Shown here: positions 35,089-45,821 of the stretch, piece by piece | Position numbering within the stretch: the stretch's first letter is position 1 | Layout: the number at the start of each line of letters is the position of its first letter | Assembly: GCF_003391135.1 (NCBI RefSeq) | Contig: NZ_CP031455.1 | Coordinates: 6,742,001-6,806,000 of the forward strand | DNA from: Streptoverticillium olivoreticuli subsp. olivoreticuli | GTDB lineage: Bacteria > Actinomycetota > Actinomycetes > Streptomycetales > Streptomycetaceae | Length of the DNA: 64,000 nucleotides | Reading direction: 5' to 3' | Notes under the pieces: generated by a model | What the model saw: the letters and a program-made list of their open reading frames with translations, nothing else | The model's database searches: none | Told to the model about the DNA's origin: nothing | Program-made: the position numbers and the translations under genes

Positions 35089-36720
35089 ATGCCTCCCACC
35101 CTCGCCTCGCTCGTCCACCACTCCGCGCTCAAGCTCGCCGTGCTCGCGGGGGAGGACCGGCTGGACACCCCCGTCCGCTGGGCGCACGTCAGCGAGCTCG
35201 CCGACCCCGTGCCGTGGATGGACGGCGGCGAGCTCCTCCTGATCACCGCGATGAAGATCGACGCGGAGGACCGGGAGGCGATGCGGAGTTATGTGCGCCG
35301 CCTGGTCCGGGCCGGGGTCGTCGGCCTCGGGTTCGCGGTCGGCGTCAACTACGACGAGGTGCCCCGGGCGCTGGTCGAGGCCGCCGAGGAGGAGGGGCTG
35401 CCGCTGCTGGAGGTGCCCCGGAAGACGCCGTTCATCGCCATCAGCAAGGCGGTCTCGGCGGCCATGGCCGCCGACCGGTACCGCGCGGTGACCGCGGGCT
35501 TCGAGGCGCAGCGCGAGCTGACCCGCGCCGCGCTCGGCCCCGAGGGGCCCGCCGCCCTGCTGGCCCGGCTCGCCGCCCACCTCGACGGGTGGGCCGCGCT
35601 GTACGACGCGTCGGGCGCGGTCGTCGCCGCGGCCCCCGACTGGGCCGCGCGCCGGGCCGCCCGGCTGACCCGCGACGTCGAACGGCTGCGGGAGCGGCCC
35701 GCGCCCGCCACCGCCGTCGTCGGCTCCGACCCCGCCGAGGAGGGCGCCGACCGGGTGGAGCTGCAGTCCCTGGGCTCGGGCCGCCGGGCCCGCGGCGTCC
35801 TCGCCGTCGGCACCGGCGCCCCGCTGGGCACCGCCGAGCGCTACGCCGTGCAGTCCGCGATCGCGCTGCTCACCCTCACCACCGAACGCTCCAGGACCCT
35901 CCAGGCCGCCGAACAGCGGCTCGGGGCGGCCGTGCTGCGGATGCTGCTCGCCGGAGAGCCGGACCACGCGCGGGCCGTCGCCGGTGACCTCTACGGCAGC
36001 CTGCTGGACGCCCCGTTCCGGGTGCTCGTCGCGGAGGCGGCGACGGAGGACGCCGAGCACGACGAGGGCGCACCCGACCCGCTCGGGGTGCTCGCGGACA
36101 CCGTCGACACCGCGGCGGGCCGGGTGGCGGAGGCGGTCCTGGTCGTCCCCGACGGCCACCGGCTCGTCGTCCTCGCCTCCGACGGCGGTGTGGCGGTCGC
36201 CGCCTGCGCGGAGCACGCGCGGGCGATCGAGGCCCGGCGGGGCACGAGGGCGCGGCCGCGGGACCGCAGCGCCGCGCCGCCCGACGACGACCTCGTCGTC
36301 GGCCTGTCGGCCCCCGCCGGGACCGTCGCCGCCGCGGCCGCCTTCCGCCAGGCGGAACAGGCCCTGTCCGTGGCCCGCCGCCGGGGCCGGGTCCTGGTCG
36401 AGCACGAGGAGGTCGCGGCCGGCTCCGTGCTGCCGCTGCTCGCCGACGACGCGGTACGGGCCTTCGCGGACGGGCTGCTGCGGGCGCTGCGCGAACACGA
36501 CGCGACGGGGCGGGGCGATCTCGTCGCCTCGTTGCGGGCGTGGCTCTCGCGGCACGGCCAGTGGGACGCGGCGGCGGCGGACCTCGGCGTGCACCGGCAC
36601 ACGCTGCGGTACCGGATGCGGCGGGTGGAGGAGATTCTGGGGCGCTCTTTGGACGACCCGGACGTGCGGATGGAATTGTGGCTGGCCCTGAAGGCGACGG
36701 CGTCGCCGGGCGGCGAGTAG
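35089..36720 (+). CDS. PucR family transcriptional regulator
   Basis: The 543-residue regulator has an N-terminal PucR sensor domain (residues 1-120, SALKLAVLAG through VPRKTPFIAISKAV) and a GGDEF-like middle region. It ends in a C-terminal PucR helix-turn-helix (GQWDAAAADLGVHRHTLRYR). PucR proteins control purine, proline and GABA or amino-acid use. It lies between gabT and the dehydrogenase at 36957, so control of GABA degradation is the simplest guess. AAGGTG precedes ATG 35089. Confidence 0.85.
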   Translation: MPPTLASLVHHSALKLAVLAGEDRLDTPVRWAHVSELADPVPWMDGGELLLITAMKIDAEDREAMRSYVRRLVRAGVVGLGFAVGVNYDEVPRALVEAAEEEGLPLLEVPRKTPFIAISKAVSAAMAADRYRAVTAGFEAQRELTRAALGPEGPAALLARLAAHLDGWAALYDASGAVVAAAPDWAARRAARLTRDVERLRERPAPATAVVGSDPAEEGADRVELQSLGSGRRARGVLAVGTGAPLGTAERYAVQSAIALLTLTTERSRTLQAAEQRLGAAVLRMLLAGEPDHARAVAGDLYGSLLDAPFRVLVAEAATEDAEHDEGAPDPLGVLADTVDTAAGRVAEAVLVVPDGHRLVVLASDGGVAVAACAEHARAIEARRGTRARPRDRSAAPPDDDLVVGLSAPAGTVAAAAAFRQAEQALSVARRRGRVLVEHEEVAAGSVLPLLADDAVRAFADGLLRALREHDATGRGDLVASLRAWLSRHGQWDAAAADLGVHRHTLRYRMRRVEEILGRSLDDPDVRMELWLALKATASPGGE

Positions 36721-36753
36721 GGCCCTGGCAGGCGGCTTCGTTCCCTACCGGGT

Positions 36754-36785
36754 GCGCAAATTCAGCCCGTCCGGCGTTTGAGGAC
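36754..36785. repeat. Core of a dispersed intergenic repeat (copy 1)
   Basis: The run GCGCAAATTCAGCCCGTCCG continues as GCGTTTGAGGAC. It is repeated at 49114-49146 with one extra A and one base change. Short GC-rich inverted repeats follow (GCGCCCGTAGGGCGC at 36786-36800). It lies in the gap between the PucR gene and the next dehydrogenase and looks like a partial copy that has lost the long outer arms. Confidence 0.75.
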
Positions 36786-36956
36786 GCGCCCGTAGGGCGC
36801 TCCCGCCGCAGGCGGCAACGGACCCGCACCCAAAACGACAACGACAATTCGGTGCAGGCGCCAATCCGCCCGCTCCACCAAGGACAATCCGCGCCCACCC
36901 GCCCCGCCCCTACCGTGGGGGAGCCACAATCATCCGTACCCCCCGGAGGGAAAACC

Positions 36957-38402
36957 GTGACTGCTCCCCACGCGTTCTGGCTGGCCGGCCGTGAGGCCCT
37001 CGGCGAGGAGACCTTCGACGTCACGAACTCCTGGGACGGCCGTCTCGTCGGCACCGTGAGCGTGCCCACCGAGGCGCAGGTCGAGGAGGCCGTGGCCGCC
37101 GCGCACGCCGTGCGGGACGAGTTCGCGGCGACCCCGGCGCACGTACGGGCCGCCGCCCTCGACCACGTCGTCAAGCGGCTGACCGAGCGCACCGAGGAGA
37201 TCGCCCAGCTGATCTCCGCCGAGAACGGCAAGCCCATCAAGTGGGCCCGCGGCGAGGTCGGCCGCGCCGTGTCCGTCTTCCGCTGGGCCGCCGAGGAGGC
37301 CCGCCGGTTCAACGCCGGTGACGCCCAGCGCCTGGACACCGACGCCGGCGGCACCGGCCGTCTCGCGCTGACCCGCCGCTTCCCCCGGGGCACCGTCCTC
37401 GGCATCGCGCCCTTCAACTTCCCGCTCAACCTGAGCGCCCACAAGGTGGCCCCGGCGATCGCGGTGGGTGCGCCGATCATCCTGAAGCCCGCCCCGGCGA
37501 CGCCGATCTCCTCGCTGGTGCTCGGCGAGATCCTCGCCGAGACGGACCTGCCCGCGGGTTCGTGGAGCGTGCTGCCCGTCCCGAACGACCGGATGCCCGC
37601 CCTCGTCCAGGACGAGCGGCTGCCGGTCATCTCCTTCACCGGCTCCGGCCCGGTCGGCTGGTCGATCCTCGACTCGGCGCCGCGCAAACACGTCACCCTG
37701 GAGCTCGGCGGCAACGGCGCGGCCGTCGTCCTCGCCGACTGGTCCTCCGAGGAGGACCTGGACTGGGCGGCGCAGCGCATCGCCACCTTCTCCAACTACC
37801 AGGGCGGCCAGTCCTGCATCTCCGTGCAGCGCGTCATCGCCGACGCCTCGCTCTACGAGCGGCTGCTGCCGAAGGTCGTGGCCGCCGTCGAGGCGCAGGT
37901 CACCGGTGACCCGTCCGACCCGGCGACCGAGGTCGGCCCGCTGGTCAGCGAGGACGCCGCCGAGCGCGTCGAGTCCTGGGTGGACGAGGCCGTCGCGGCG
38001 GGCGCGAAGCTGCTGGCCGGCGGCAAGCGCGAGGGTGCCACCTACGCGCCCACCGTGCTCGCGGAGGTCCCCGCCGACGTGACGATCGCGTGCGAGGAGG
38101 TCTTCGGCCCGGTCCTCACCATCACCCGGGTGGAGGGCGAGGCCGCCGCCTTCGCCGCCGTCAACGACTCGCCGTACGGCCTGCAGGCGGGCGTCTTCAC
38201 GCACGACCTCCAGACCGCCTTCCGCGCGCACCGCGCGCTGGAGACCGGTGGCGTGATCATCGGTGACGTGCCGTCCTACCGCGCGGACCAGATGCCGTAC
38301 GGCGGCGCCAAGCAGTCCGGTGTGGGCCGCGAGGGCGTGCGCTACGCGATGGACGACTACACCTACGAGCGGGTGCTGGTCATGACGGGCCTGGCCCTGT
38401 AA
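36957..38402 (+). CDS. Aldehyde dehydrogenase, succinate-semialdehyde-type
   Basis: The 481-residue enzyme is an NAD(P)-dependent aldehyde dehydrogenase of a different branch from the other two. It has C287 in GGQSCISVQR, E249 in LELGGNGAAV, and FNFPLNLSAHKVAPA. The GGQSC and MPYGGAKQSGVGREG blocks occur in semialdehyde and lactaldehyde dehydrogenases. Near gabT and the PucR gene, succinate semialdehyde is the likely substrate. GGAGGG at 36945-36950 sets GTG 36957. A strong terminator follows. Confidence 0.85.
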   Translation: MTAPHAFWLAGREALGEETFDVTNSWDGRLVGTVSVPTEAQVEEAVAAAHAVRDEFAATPAHVRAAALDHVVKRLTERTEEIAQLISAENGKPIKWARGEVGRAVSVFRWAAEEARRFNAGDAQRLDTDAGGTGRLALTRRFPRGTVLGIAPFNFPLNLSAHKVAPAIAVGAPIILKPAPATPISSLVLGEILAETDLPAGSWSVLPVPNDRMPALVQDERLPVISFTGSGPVGWSILDSAPRKHVTLELGGNGAAVVLADWSSEEDLDWAAQRIATFSNYQGGQSCISVQRVIADASLYERLLPKVVAAVEAQVTGDPSDPATEVGPLVSEDAAERVESWVDEAVAAGAKLLAGGKREGATYAPTVLAEVPADVTIACEEVFGPVLTITRVEGEAAAFAAVNDSPYGLQAGVFTHDLQTAFRAHRALETGGVIIGDVPSYRADQMPYGGAKQSGVGREGVRYAMDDYTYERVLVMTGLAL

Positions 38403-38428
38403 TTACATGCTGTAACCACACGTGGGAC

Positions 38429-38468
38429 CGAACGGCCGGGGTGTGCACGGGGGCACCCCGGCCGTTCG
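38429..38468 (+). terminator. Terminator after the third aldehyde dehydrogenase
   Basis: A perfect 15-bp stem (38429-38443 with 38454-38468) with a 10-nt loop lies 26 bases past the stop, followed by CGTTCCC. Confidence 0.88.
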
Positions 38469-38590
38469 CGTTCCCGCCCGTGGGCATGGCCCGATCCTTA
38501 CGATCCATGGCAGTCAGGCCACTCGTCGGCGCCCGGCCCCTCCGGCAGGCTGGACGCATCGGACAGCACGACCGCAAGGAGCGAATCACC

Positions 38591-39559
38591 ATGACCGACA
38601 CCTCCGCAGCCCCCGCCCGCATGCGCGCCGTCCGGCAGGAGACCGCGGGCGGCCCCGAGGTGCTGAAGCTCGTCGAGACCGACCGCCCCGAGCCGCTCCC
38701 GGGCGAGATCCTGGTCCGGGTGCGCGCCGCGGGTGTCAACCCCACCGACTGGAAGACCCGCGAGCGCGGCTCCTTCTACACGGGCGAAACCGTCCCGTTC
38801 ACCCTCGGCTTCGACGTCTCCGGCGTGGTCGAGGCGATCGGCGACGGCGTCACCCTCCACGCCCCCGGCGACGAGGTCTACGGCATGCCCCGCTTCCCGC
38901 ACCCGGCCGGTGCCTACGCGGAGTACGTGACCGCCCCCGCCCGCCACTTCGCGCCCAAGCCGCGCGGCCTCGACCACGTACAGGCCGCCGCCCTGCCGCT
39001 CGCGGCGCTCACCGCCTGGCAGGCGCTCGTCGACACCGCCGACGTCCGCGAGGGCCAGCGCGTGCTGATCCACGCGGCGGCGGGCGGCGTGGGCCACCTG
39101 GCCGTACAGATCGCCAAGGCCCGCGGCGCGTACGTCATCGGCACGGCGAGCGCCGCCAAGCACGACTTCCTCCGCGGCCTCGGCGCCGACGAACTGATCG
39201 ACTACCGCGAGCAGGACTTCGCGGAGGTGGTCCACGACGTCGACACCGTCCTGGAGGCCATCAGCGGCGACTACCCCACCCGTTCCCTGCGCACCCTGCG
39301 CCCCGGCGGCATCCTCGTCTCCCTGCTGCCGCTGGCGGACGGCGTGCGCGAGGAGGCCCGCGAGCGGGGCGTCCGGGCCACCCGCATGATGGTCGAGCCC
39401 GACCTCGCGGGCCTGCGGGCCCTCACCGAGCTGGTCGAGACCGGCCGCCTGCGCACCGAGATCGCCGCCGCGCTGCCCCTGGCCGACGCGGCCAAGGCCC
39501 ACGAGCTGGGCGAAACCGGCCGTACGTCCGGGAAGATCGTACTGACGGTCGAGGACTGA
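38591..39559 (+). CDS. NADP-dependent quinone-oxidoreductase-like protein (MDR family)
   Basis: The 322-residue medium-chain reductase is of the zinc-free quinone oxidoreductase type: GVNPTDWKTRERG in the GroES-like part and the Rossmann motif HAAAGGVGHLAVQIA near residue 155. It lacks the cysteines of zinc alcohol dehydrogenases. It would reduce quinones or enones with NADPH. AAGGAG at 38576-38581 sets ATG 38591; upstream in-frame extension overlaps the terminator and is rejected. It appears monocistronic. Confidence 0.85.
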   Translation: MTDTSAAPARMRAVRQETAGGPEVLKLVETDRPEPLPGEILVRVRAAGVNPTDWKTRERGSFYTGETVPFTLGFDVSGVVEAIGDGVTLHAPGDEVYGMPRFPHPAGAYAEYVTAPARHFAPKPRGLDHVQAAALPLAALTAWQALVDTADVREGQRVLIHAAAGGVGHLAVQIAKARGAYVIGTASAAKHDFLRGLGADELIDYREQDFAEVVHDVDTVLEAISGDYPTRSLRTLRPGGILVSLLPLADGVREEARERGVRATRMMVEPDLAGLRALTELVETGRLRTEIAAALPLADAAKAHELGETGRTSGKIVLTVED

Positions 39560-39663
39560 CCCGATTTCCGTCACCCGGAAGCAGGGGTCCGGCGCGGGGG
39601 GCCGGATCGTTGCGCGAGGTCTGGTAGACGTCCCGGGGATCGGGTACATACGGTCGAGTAGCA

Positions 39664-39682
39664 CCGGTCGGTAGCCGACCGG
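39664..39682. promoter_or_regulatory. Perfect palindrome ahead of the acyl-CoA dehydrogenase gene
   Basis: CCGGTCGG, TAG, CCGACCGG forms a 19-bp interrupted palindrome 31 bp before ATG 39714. Its spacing fits a dimeric repressor site overlapping the promoter or leader. It could also form a small mRNA hairpin. Confidence 0.45.
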
Positions 39683-39713
39683 GACGGCCCCGACTGAAGC
39701 GGCGAGGTGCCTC

Positions 39714-41648
39714 ATGACCGCACCATCCGTACGACCGGTCTCCGAGCGCGAAGCACGCCAGGTCGCCGAAGCGGCCCGGGAACAGGACTGGAAGAAGCCC
39801 AGCTTCGCCAAGGAACTGTTCCTGGGACGCCTCCGGCTCGATCTCATCCACCCGCACCCGACGCCCTCCCTGGAGGACGTGCGGCGCGGCGAGGAGTTCC
39901 TCGCCAAGCTCCGCGACTTCTGCGAGACCCGCATCGACGGCGCCCTCATCGAGCGCGAGGCGAAGATCCCGGACGAGACGGTCAACGGGCTCAAGGAGCT
40001 CGGCGCCTTCGGGATGAAGATCGACACCAAATACGGCGGCCTCGGCCTCACCGCCGTCTACTACAACAAGGCCCTCACCCTGGTGGGCTCCGCCAGCCCG
40101 GTCGTCGGCGCGCTGCTCTCGGCCCACCAGTCCATCGGCGTACCGCAGCCGCTCAAGCTCTTCGGCACCCAGGAGCAGAAGGACACCTTCCTGCCGCGCT
40201 GCGCCCGCACGGACATCACCGCCTTCCTGCTCACCGAGCCGGACGTCGGCTCCGACCCCGCGCGGCTGGCCACCTCGGCAGTCCCCGACGGCGAGGACTA
40301 CGTCCTGGACGGCGTCAAGCTCTGGACCACCAACGGTGTCGTCGCCGACCTGCTGGTCGTGATGGCCCGGGTGCCCAAGAGCGAGGGCCACAAGGGCGGG
40401 ATCACCGCCTTCGTGGTCGAGGCGGCGGCGGAGGGCGTCACCGTCGAACGCCGCAACGCCTTCATGGGCCTGCGCGGCATCGAGAACGGCGTCACCCGCT
40501 TCCACCAGGTACGGGTGCCCGCCGCCAACCGCATCGGCCCCGAGGGCGCGGGCCTCAAGATCGCCCTGACCACCCTCAACACCGGCCGGCTGTCCATCCC
40601 GGCGATGTGCGTCTCCGGGGGCAAGTGGGCCCTGAAGATCGCCCGCGAGTGGTCCACCGCCCGTGAGCAGTGGGGCAAGTCGATCGCCCTGCACGAGGCC
40701 GTCGGCGCGAAGATCTCCTTCATCGCCGCGACCACCTTCGCCCTGGAGGCCATCCTCGACCTGTCCGGCCAGATGGCCGACGAGGACCGCAACGACATCC
40801 GCATCGAGGCCGCCCTCGCCAAGCTCTACGCCAGCGAGATGGCCTGGCTGATGACCGACGAACTGGTCCAGATCCGCGGCGGCCGCGGCTACGAGACCGC
40901 CGACTCCCTCGCCGCCCGCGGCGAGCGCGCCGTCCCCGCCGAACAGATGCTGCGCGACTCCCGCATCAACCGGATCTTCGAGGGCTCCACCGAGATCATG
41001 CACCTGCTGATCGCCCGCGAGGCCGTCGACGCCCACCTCTCCGTCGCGGGCGACCTCATCGACCCGGAGAAGTCCCTGGGCGACAAGGCCAGGGCGGGCG
41101 CCCGCGCGGGCGGCTTCTACGCCCGCTGGCTGCCCAAGCTCGTCGCCGGGCCCGGGCAGCTGCCCCGCACCTACGCCGAGTTCCACCCGGCCGGCCACCG
41201 CGACCTCGCCACCCACCTGCGCTACGTCGAGCGCTCCTCCCGCAAGCTCGCCCGCTCCACCTTCTACGCCATGTCCCGCTGGCAGGGCCGGATGGAGACC
41301 AAGCAGGGCTTCCTCGGCCGGATCGTCGACATCGGCGCCGAGCTCTTCGCCATGAGCGCCGCCTGCGTGCGCGCCGAGCGGCTGCGCGCCGAGGGCGACC
41401 ACGGCAGCGAGGCGTACGAGCTCGCCGACGTCTTCTGCCGCCAGTCCAGGATCCGTGTCGAGGAGCTCTTCGGCCGGCTGTGGACCAACACCGACGACCT
41501 CGACCGCAAGCTGGTCTCCGGGGTCATGTCGGGCGCGTACGAGTGGCTGGAGTCCGGCATCGTCGACCCCAGCGGCGACGGCCCCTGGATCGCCGACGCC
41601 ACCCCGGGCCCGGCCAGGACGGACAACGTCCACCGGCCCATCCGCTGA
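39714..41648 (+). CDS. Acyl-CoA dehydrogenase
   Basis: The 644-residue flavoprotein is a long acyl-CoA dehydrogenase of the very-long-chain type, with an extra C-terminal domain beyond the usual 380-residue core. FAD and substrate signatures are present (AFLLTEPDVGSDPARL; LWTTNG). The catalytic Glu lies in RIFEGSTEIMH, after an IRGGRGYETADS block. It introduces the alpha-beta double bond in fatty acyl-CoA. No Shine-Dalgarno is strong. It stands alone between the reductase and dxr genes. Confidence 0.88.
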   Translation: MTAPSVRPVSEREARQVAEAAREQDWKKPSFAKELFLGRLRLDLIHPHPTPSLEDVRRGEEFLAKLRDFCETRIDGALIEREAKIPDETVNGLKELGAFGMKIDTKYGGLGLTAVYYNKALTLVGSASPVVGALLSAHQSIGVPQPLKLFGTQEQKDTFLPRCARTDITAFLLTEPDVGSDPARLATSAVPDGEDYVLDGVKLWTTNGVVADLLVVMARVPKSEGHKGGITAFVVEAAAEGVTVERRNAFMGLRGIENGVTRFHQVRVPAANRIGPEGAGLKIALTTLNTGRLSIPAMCVSGGKWALKIAREWSTAREQWGKSIALHEAVGAKISFIAATTFALEAILDLSGQMADEDRNDIRIEAALAKLYASEMAWLMTDELVQIRGGRGYETADSLAARGERAVPAEQMLRDSRINRIFEGSTEIMHLLIAREAVDAHLSVAGDLIDPEKSLGDKARAGARAGGFYARWLPKLVAGPGQLPRTYAEFHPAGHRDLATHLRYVERSSRKLARSTFYAMSRWQGRMETKQGFLGRIVDIGAELFAMSAACVRAERLRAEGDHGSEAYELADVFCRQSRIRVEELFGRLWTNTDDLDRKLVSGVMSGAYEWLESGIVDPSGDGPWIADATPGPARTDNVHRPIR

Positions 41649-41727
41649 TCCGTACCCGGCACGGACGCGGCCCCGAGGAGGGCGGCCGGGGGGATCCCTG
41701 TCCGCCTTCCGGCCGGGAGAGGCAACA

Positions 41728-43014
41728 ATGGAGTCCATGACGGACTCTCTCGCTGACCCGCATCTGCGCTACTCCGCCCCCACCGCCGCGGGCGGACCGC
41801 GCGAGGTCGTGATCCTCGGCTCGACCGGCTCGATCGGCACCCAGGCCATCGATCTCGTGCTCCGCAACCCCGACCGCTTCACGGTGACGGGCCTGTCCGC
41901 CGCCGGCGGCCGGGTGGGACTGCTCGCCGAGCAGGCGCGGCTGCTGCGGGTCCGCACGGTGGCCGTCGCCCAGGCCGACAAGGTGCCCGCGCTGCGCGAG
42001 GCGCTGGCCGCGCAGTACGGCTCCGAGCCGCTGCCCGAGATCCTGGCGGGGCCCGACGCGGCCACCGACCTCGCCCGCAGCGAGTGCCACACCGTGCTCA
42101 ACGGCATCACCGGCTCCATCGGCCTCGCGCCCACCCTCGCCGCCCTGGAGGCGGGCCGGACGCTGGCCCTGGCCAACAAGGAGTCGCTGATCGTCGGCGG
42201 CCCGCTGGTCAAGGCGCTGGCCAAGCCGGGGCAGATCATCCCCGTCGACTCCGAGCACGCCGCGCTCTTCCAGGCGCTGCTCGGCGGCACCCGCGCCGAG
42301 GTCCGCAAGCTGGTCGTCACCGCCTCCGGGGGGCCCTTCCGGGGCCGCACCAAGGCCGAGCTGGCCGCCGTCACCCCCGCGGACGCCCTCGCCCACCCCA
42401 CCTGGTCGATGGGCCCGGTGATCACGATCAACTCCGCGACCCTCGTCAACAAGGGCCTGGAGGTCATCGAGGCGCACCTCCTCTACGACATCCCCTTCGA
42501 CCGCATCGAGGTCGTCGTCCACCCGCAGTCCTACGTCCACTCGATGGTGGAATTCACCGACGGCTCGACGCTCGCCCAGGCCACCCCGCCCGACATGCGC
42601 GGCCCCATCGCCATCGGCCTCGGCTGGCCCGAGCGGATCCCGGACGCGGCCCCCGCCTTCGATTGGTCCAAGGCCTCCACCTGGGAATTCTTCCCGCTCG
42701 ACGAGGAGGCCTTCCCCTCCGTGGGCCTGGCCCGGCACGTCGGCACCCTCGGTGGCACCGCGCCCGCGGTCTTCAACGCCGCCAACGAGGAGTGCGTCGA
42801 CGCGTTCCTCTCCGGCGCGCTGCCGTTCAATGGCATTGTCGATACCGTCGCCGAGGTGGTGGCGGAACACGGCACACCCGCCACGGGAACCCACCTCACC
42901 CTCCCGGACGTCCTGCAAGCGGAGACCTGGGCCCGCGCCCGGGCCCGTGAACTGGCAGCGCGCCCGGCCCCGGCGGCCCGCACCGCGCAGACGACCTCGG
43001 AGGCCCGCGCATGA
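41728..43014 (+). CDS. dxr: 1-deoxy-D-xylulose 5-phosphate reductoisomerase
   Basis: Dxr makes 2-C-methylerythritol 4-phosphate from DXP with NADPH, the committed step of the MEP isoprenoid pathway. The NADPH motif GSTGSIG, the NKESLIVGG active-site stretch, and the substrate loop SASGGPFRG-like segment (TASGGPFRG) are present. ATG 41728 lies five bases after GGGAGAGG; ATG 41737 is the alternative. The 428-residue length is slightly longer than usual because of an N-terminal tail. It overlaps the protease gene by four bases. Confidence 0.95.
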   Translation: MESMTDSLADPHLRYSAPTAAGGPREVVILGSTGSIGTQAIDLVLRNPDRFTVTGLSAAGGRVGLLAEQARLLRVRTVAVAQADKVPALREALAAQYGSEPLPEILAGPDAATDLARSECHTVLNGITGSIGLAPTLAALEAGRTLALANKESLIVGGPLVKALAKPGQIIPVDSEHAALFQALLGGTRAEVRKLVVTASGGPFRGRTKAELAAVTPADALAHPTWSMGPVITINSATLVNKGLEVIEAHLLYDIPFDRIEVVVHPQSYVHSMVEFTDGSTLAQATPPDMRGPIAIGLGWPERIPDAAPAFDWSKASTWEFFPLDEEAFPSVGLARHVGTLGGTAPAVFNAANEECVDAFLSGALPFNGIVDTVAEVVAEHGTPATGTHLTLPDVLQAETWARARARELAARPAPAARTAQTTSEARA

Positions 43015-44312
43015 CAACCCTGATGACGGTCCTCGGGATAGTCGTCTTCGTGGTGGGCCTGCTCTTCTCGATCGCCTGGCACGAACTGGGGCACCTCTCC
43101 ACCGCGAAGCTCTTCGGCATCCGGGTGCCGCAGTACATGGTCGGCTTCGGGCCGACGATCTTCTCGCGGAAGAAGGGCGACACCGAGTACGGCATCAAGG
43201 CCGTCCCGCTCGGCGGCTACATCCGCATGATCGGCATGTTCCCGCCCGGCGCGGACGGGAAGATCAGCGCGCGCTCCACCTCGCCCTGGCGAGGCATGAT
43301 CGAGGACGCACGCTCGGCCGCCTTCGAGGAGCTCCAGCCGGGCGACGAGACGCGGCTCTTCTACACGCGCAAGCCGTGGAAGCGCGTGATCGTGATGTTC
43401 GCCGGCCCGTTCATGAACCTCGTCCTGGCCGTCGCGATCTTCCTCGGCGTGATGATGTCCTTCGGCATCAACACCCAGACCACCCAGGTCTCCACCGTCT
43501 CGGCCTGTGTGGTCAAGGCCACCGACAAGACCGACGCCTGCCCCAAGGGCGCCAAGGACTCCCCGGCCAAGGCCGCGGGCCTCCAGCCGCGCGACAAGAT
43601 CGTCGCCTTCAACGGCCACCGGACCGACGACTGGGCCACGCTCCAGCGCGAGATCCGCAAGACCACCGGACCGGCCACGATCACCGTCGTGCGGGACGGC
43701 GCGCAGAAGACCCTGAACGCCGACCTGATCTCCAACCAGGTCCAGAAGTACGACGGCAAGGGCAGCCCCATCAAGGGGCAGTACGTCACCGCCGGCTTCC
43801 TCGGCTTCACGCCCGCCACCGGTGTCGTGCCGCAGTCCTTCGGCCAGTCCGTGGGCCGGATGGGCGACATGGTCCAGTCCGGCGTCGAGTCGCTGATCGC
43901 CCTGCCCGGCAAGATCCCCGACCTGTGGAACGCCGCCTTCGACGGCGGCGAGCGCAAGGCGGACTCGCCCATGGGCGTCGTGGGCGCGGCCCGCGTCGGC
44001 GGCGAGGTCTTCAACCTCGACATCCCGCCGTCCCAGCAGGTGGCGACCATGCTCTTCCTGGTCGCGGGCTTCAACCTCTCGCTGTTCCTGTTCAACATGC
44101 TGCCGCTGCTCCCGCTCGACGGCGGGCACATCGCCGGGGCGCTGTGGGAGTCCCTGCGCAGGGCCTTCGCCCGGGTCTTCCGCCGCCCCGACCCGGGCCC
44201 GTTCGACGTCGCGAAGCTGATGCCGGTGGCCTATGTGGTGGCCGGAATCTTCGTCTGCTTCACGCTGCTGGTCCTGATCGCCGACGTGGTGAACCCGGTC
44301 CGGCTGACGTAG
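43011..44312 (+). CDS. Site-2 membrane metalloprotease (RIP, RseP-like)
   Basis: The 433-residue zinc protease of family M50 cuts membrane-embedded anti-sigma factors or signal remnants. The HExxH site (WHELGHL) is in the first helix and the third ligand in LLPLDGGHI near the C-terminus. A PDZ domain (about residues 190-250, SPAKAAGLQPRDKIVAFNG) lies between. Its ATG overlaps the dxr stop (ATGA). It is the usual neighbour between dxr and ispG in actinobacteria. Confidence 0.93.
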   Translation: MTTLMTVLGIVVFVVGLLFSIAWHELGHLSTAKLFGIRVPQYMVGFGPTIFSRKKGDTEYGIKAVPLGGYIRMIGMFPPGADGKISARSTSPWRGMIEDARSAAFEELQPGDETRLFYTRKPWKRVIVMFAGPFMNLVLAVAIFLGVMMSFGINTQTTQVSTVSACVVKATDKTDACPKGAKDSPAKAAGLQPRDKIVAFNGHRTDDWATLQREIRKTTGPATITVVRDGAQKTLNADLISNQVQKYDGKGSPIKGQYVTAGFLGFTPATGVVPQSFGQSVGRMGDMVQSGVESLIALPGKIPDLWNAAFDGGERKADSPMGVVGAARVGGEVFNLDIPPSQQVATMLFLVAGFNLSLFLFNMLPLLPLDGGHIAGALWESLRRAFARVFRRPDPGPFDVAKLMPVAYVVAGIFVCFTLLVLIADVVNPVRLT

Positions 44313-44327
44313 CTCCGCACACGCCCC

Positions 44328-44369
44328 GGGCGCCGGGCGGGCCGGGTTCCTCCGGCCCGCCCGGCGCCC
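44328..44369 (+). terminator. Terminator after the site-2 protease gene
   Basis: A perfect 18-bp GC stem (44328-44345 with 44352-44369) with the loop GTTCCT starts 15 bases after the stop. It separates ispG from dxr-rseP transcription or attenuates it. Confidence 0.9.
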
Positions 44370-44485
44370 GCGGACACGGAGCCCGGGCCAGGGGATGTGC
44401 CCCGAAGGGGGCGCGTGCCGTAACCTCGAAGCCCGGAGCCCGCCGATCTCGGGACCTTGATTCACACCTTGGGGTTGCTCGCCAG

Positions 44486-45643
<1,158 letters not shown>

Positions 45644-45661
45644 TCCCCCTCCCGTCGCGTC

Positions 45662-45691
45662 CTGTGCCCCGCTCCCCGGAGCGGGGCACAG
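45662..45691 (+). terminator. Terminator after ispG
   Basis: A perfect 12-bp stem (45662-45673 with 45680-45691) with loop CCCCGG, followed by CCGTCTTCC, 19 bases past the stop. Confidence 0.88.
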
Positions 45692-45821
45692 CCGTCTTCC
45701 GAAAGGCGGCTCCCGGAGCGCCAAAGGCCAGGCAGGGGAGGTGTGCGGGGACCTTGAGAGGTACAGTTCCAAGACCTGTTCCCATGGCCTCCGGCCCCGC
45801 GACGGTGAGGCATTCCGACAC

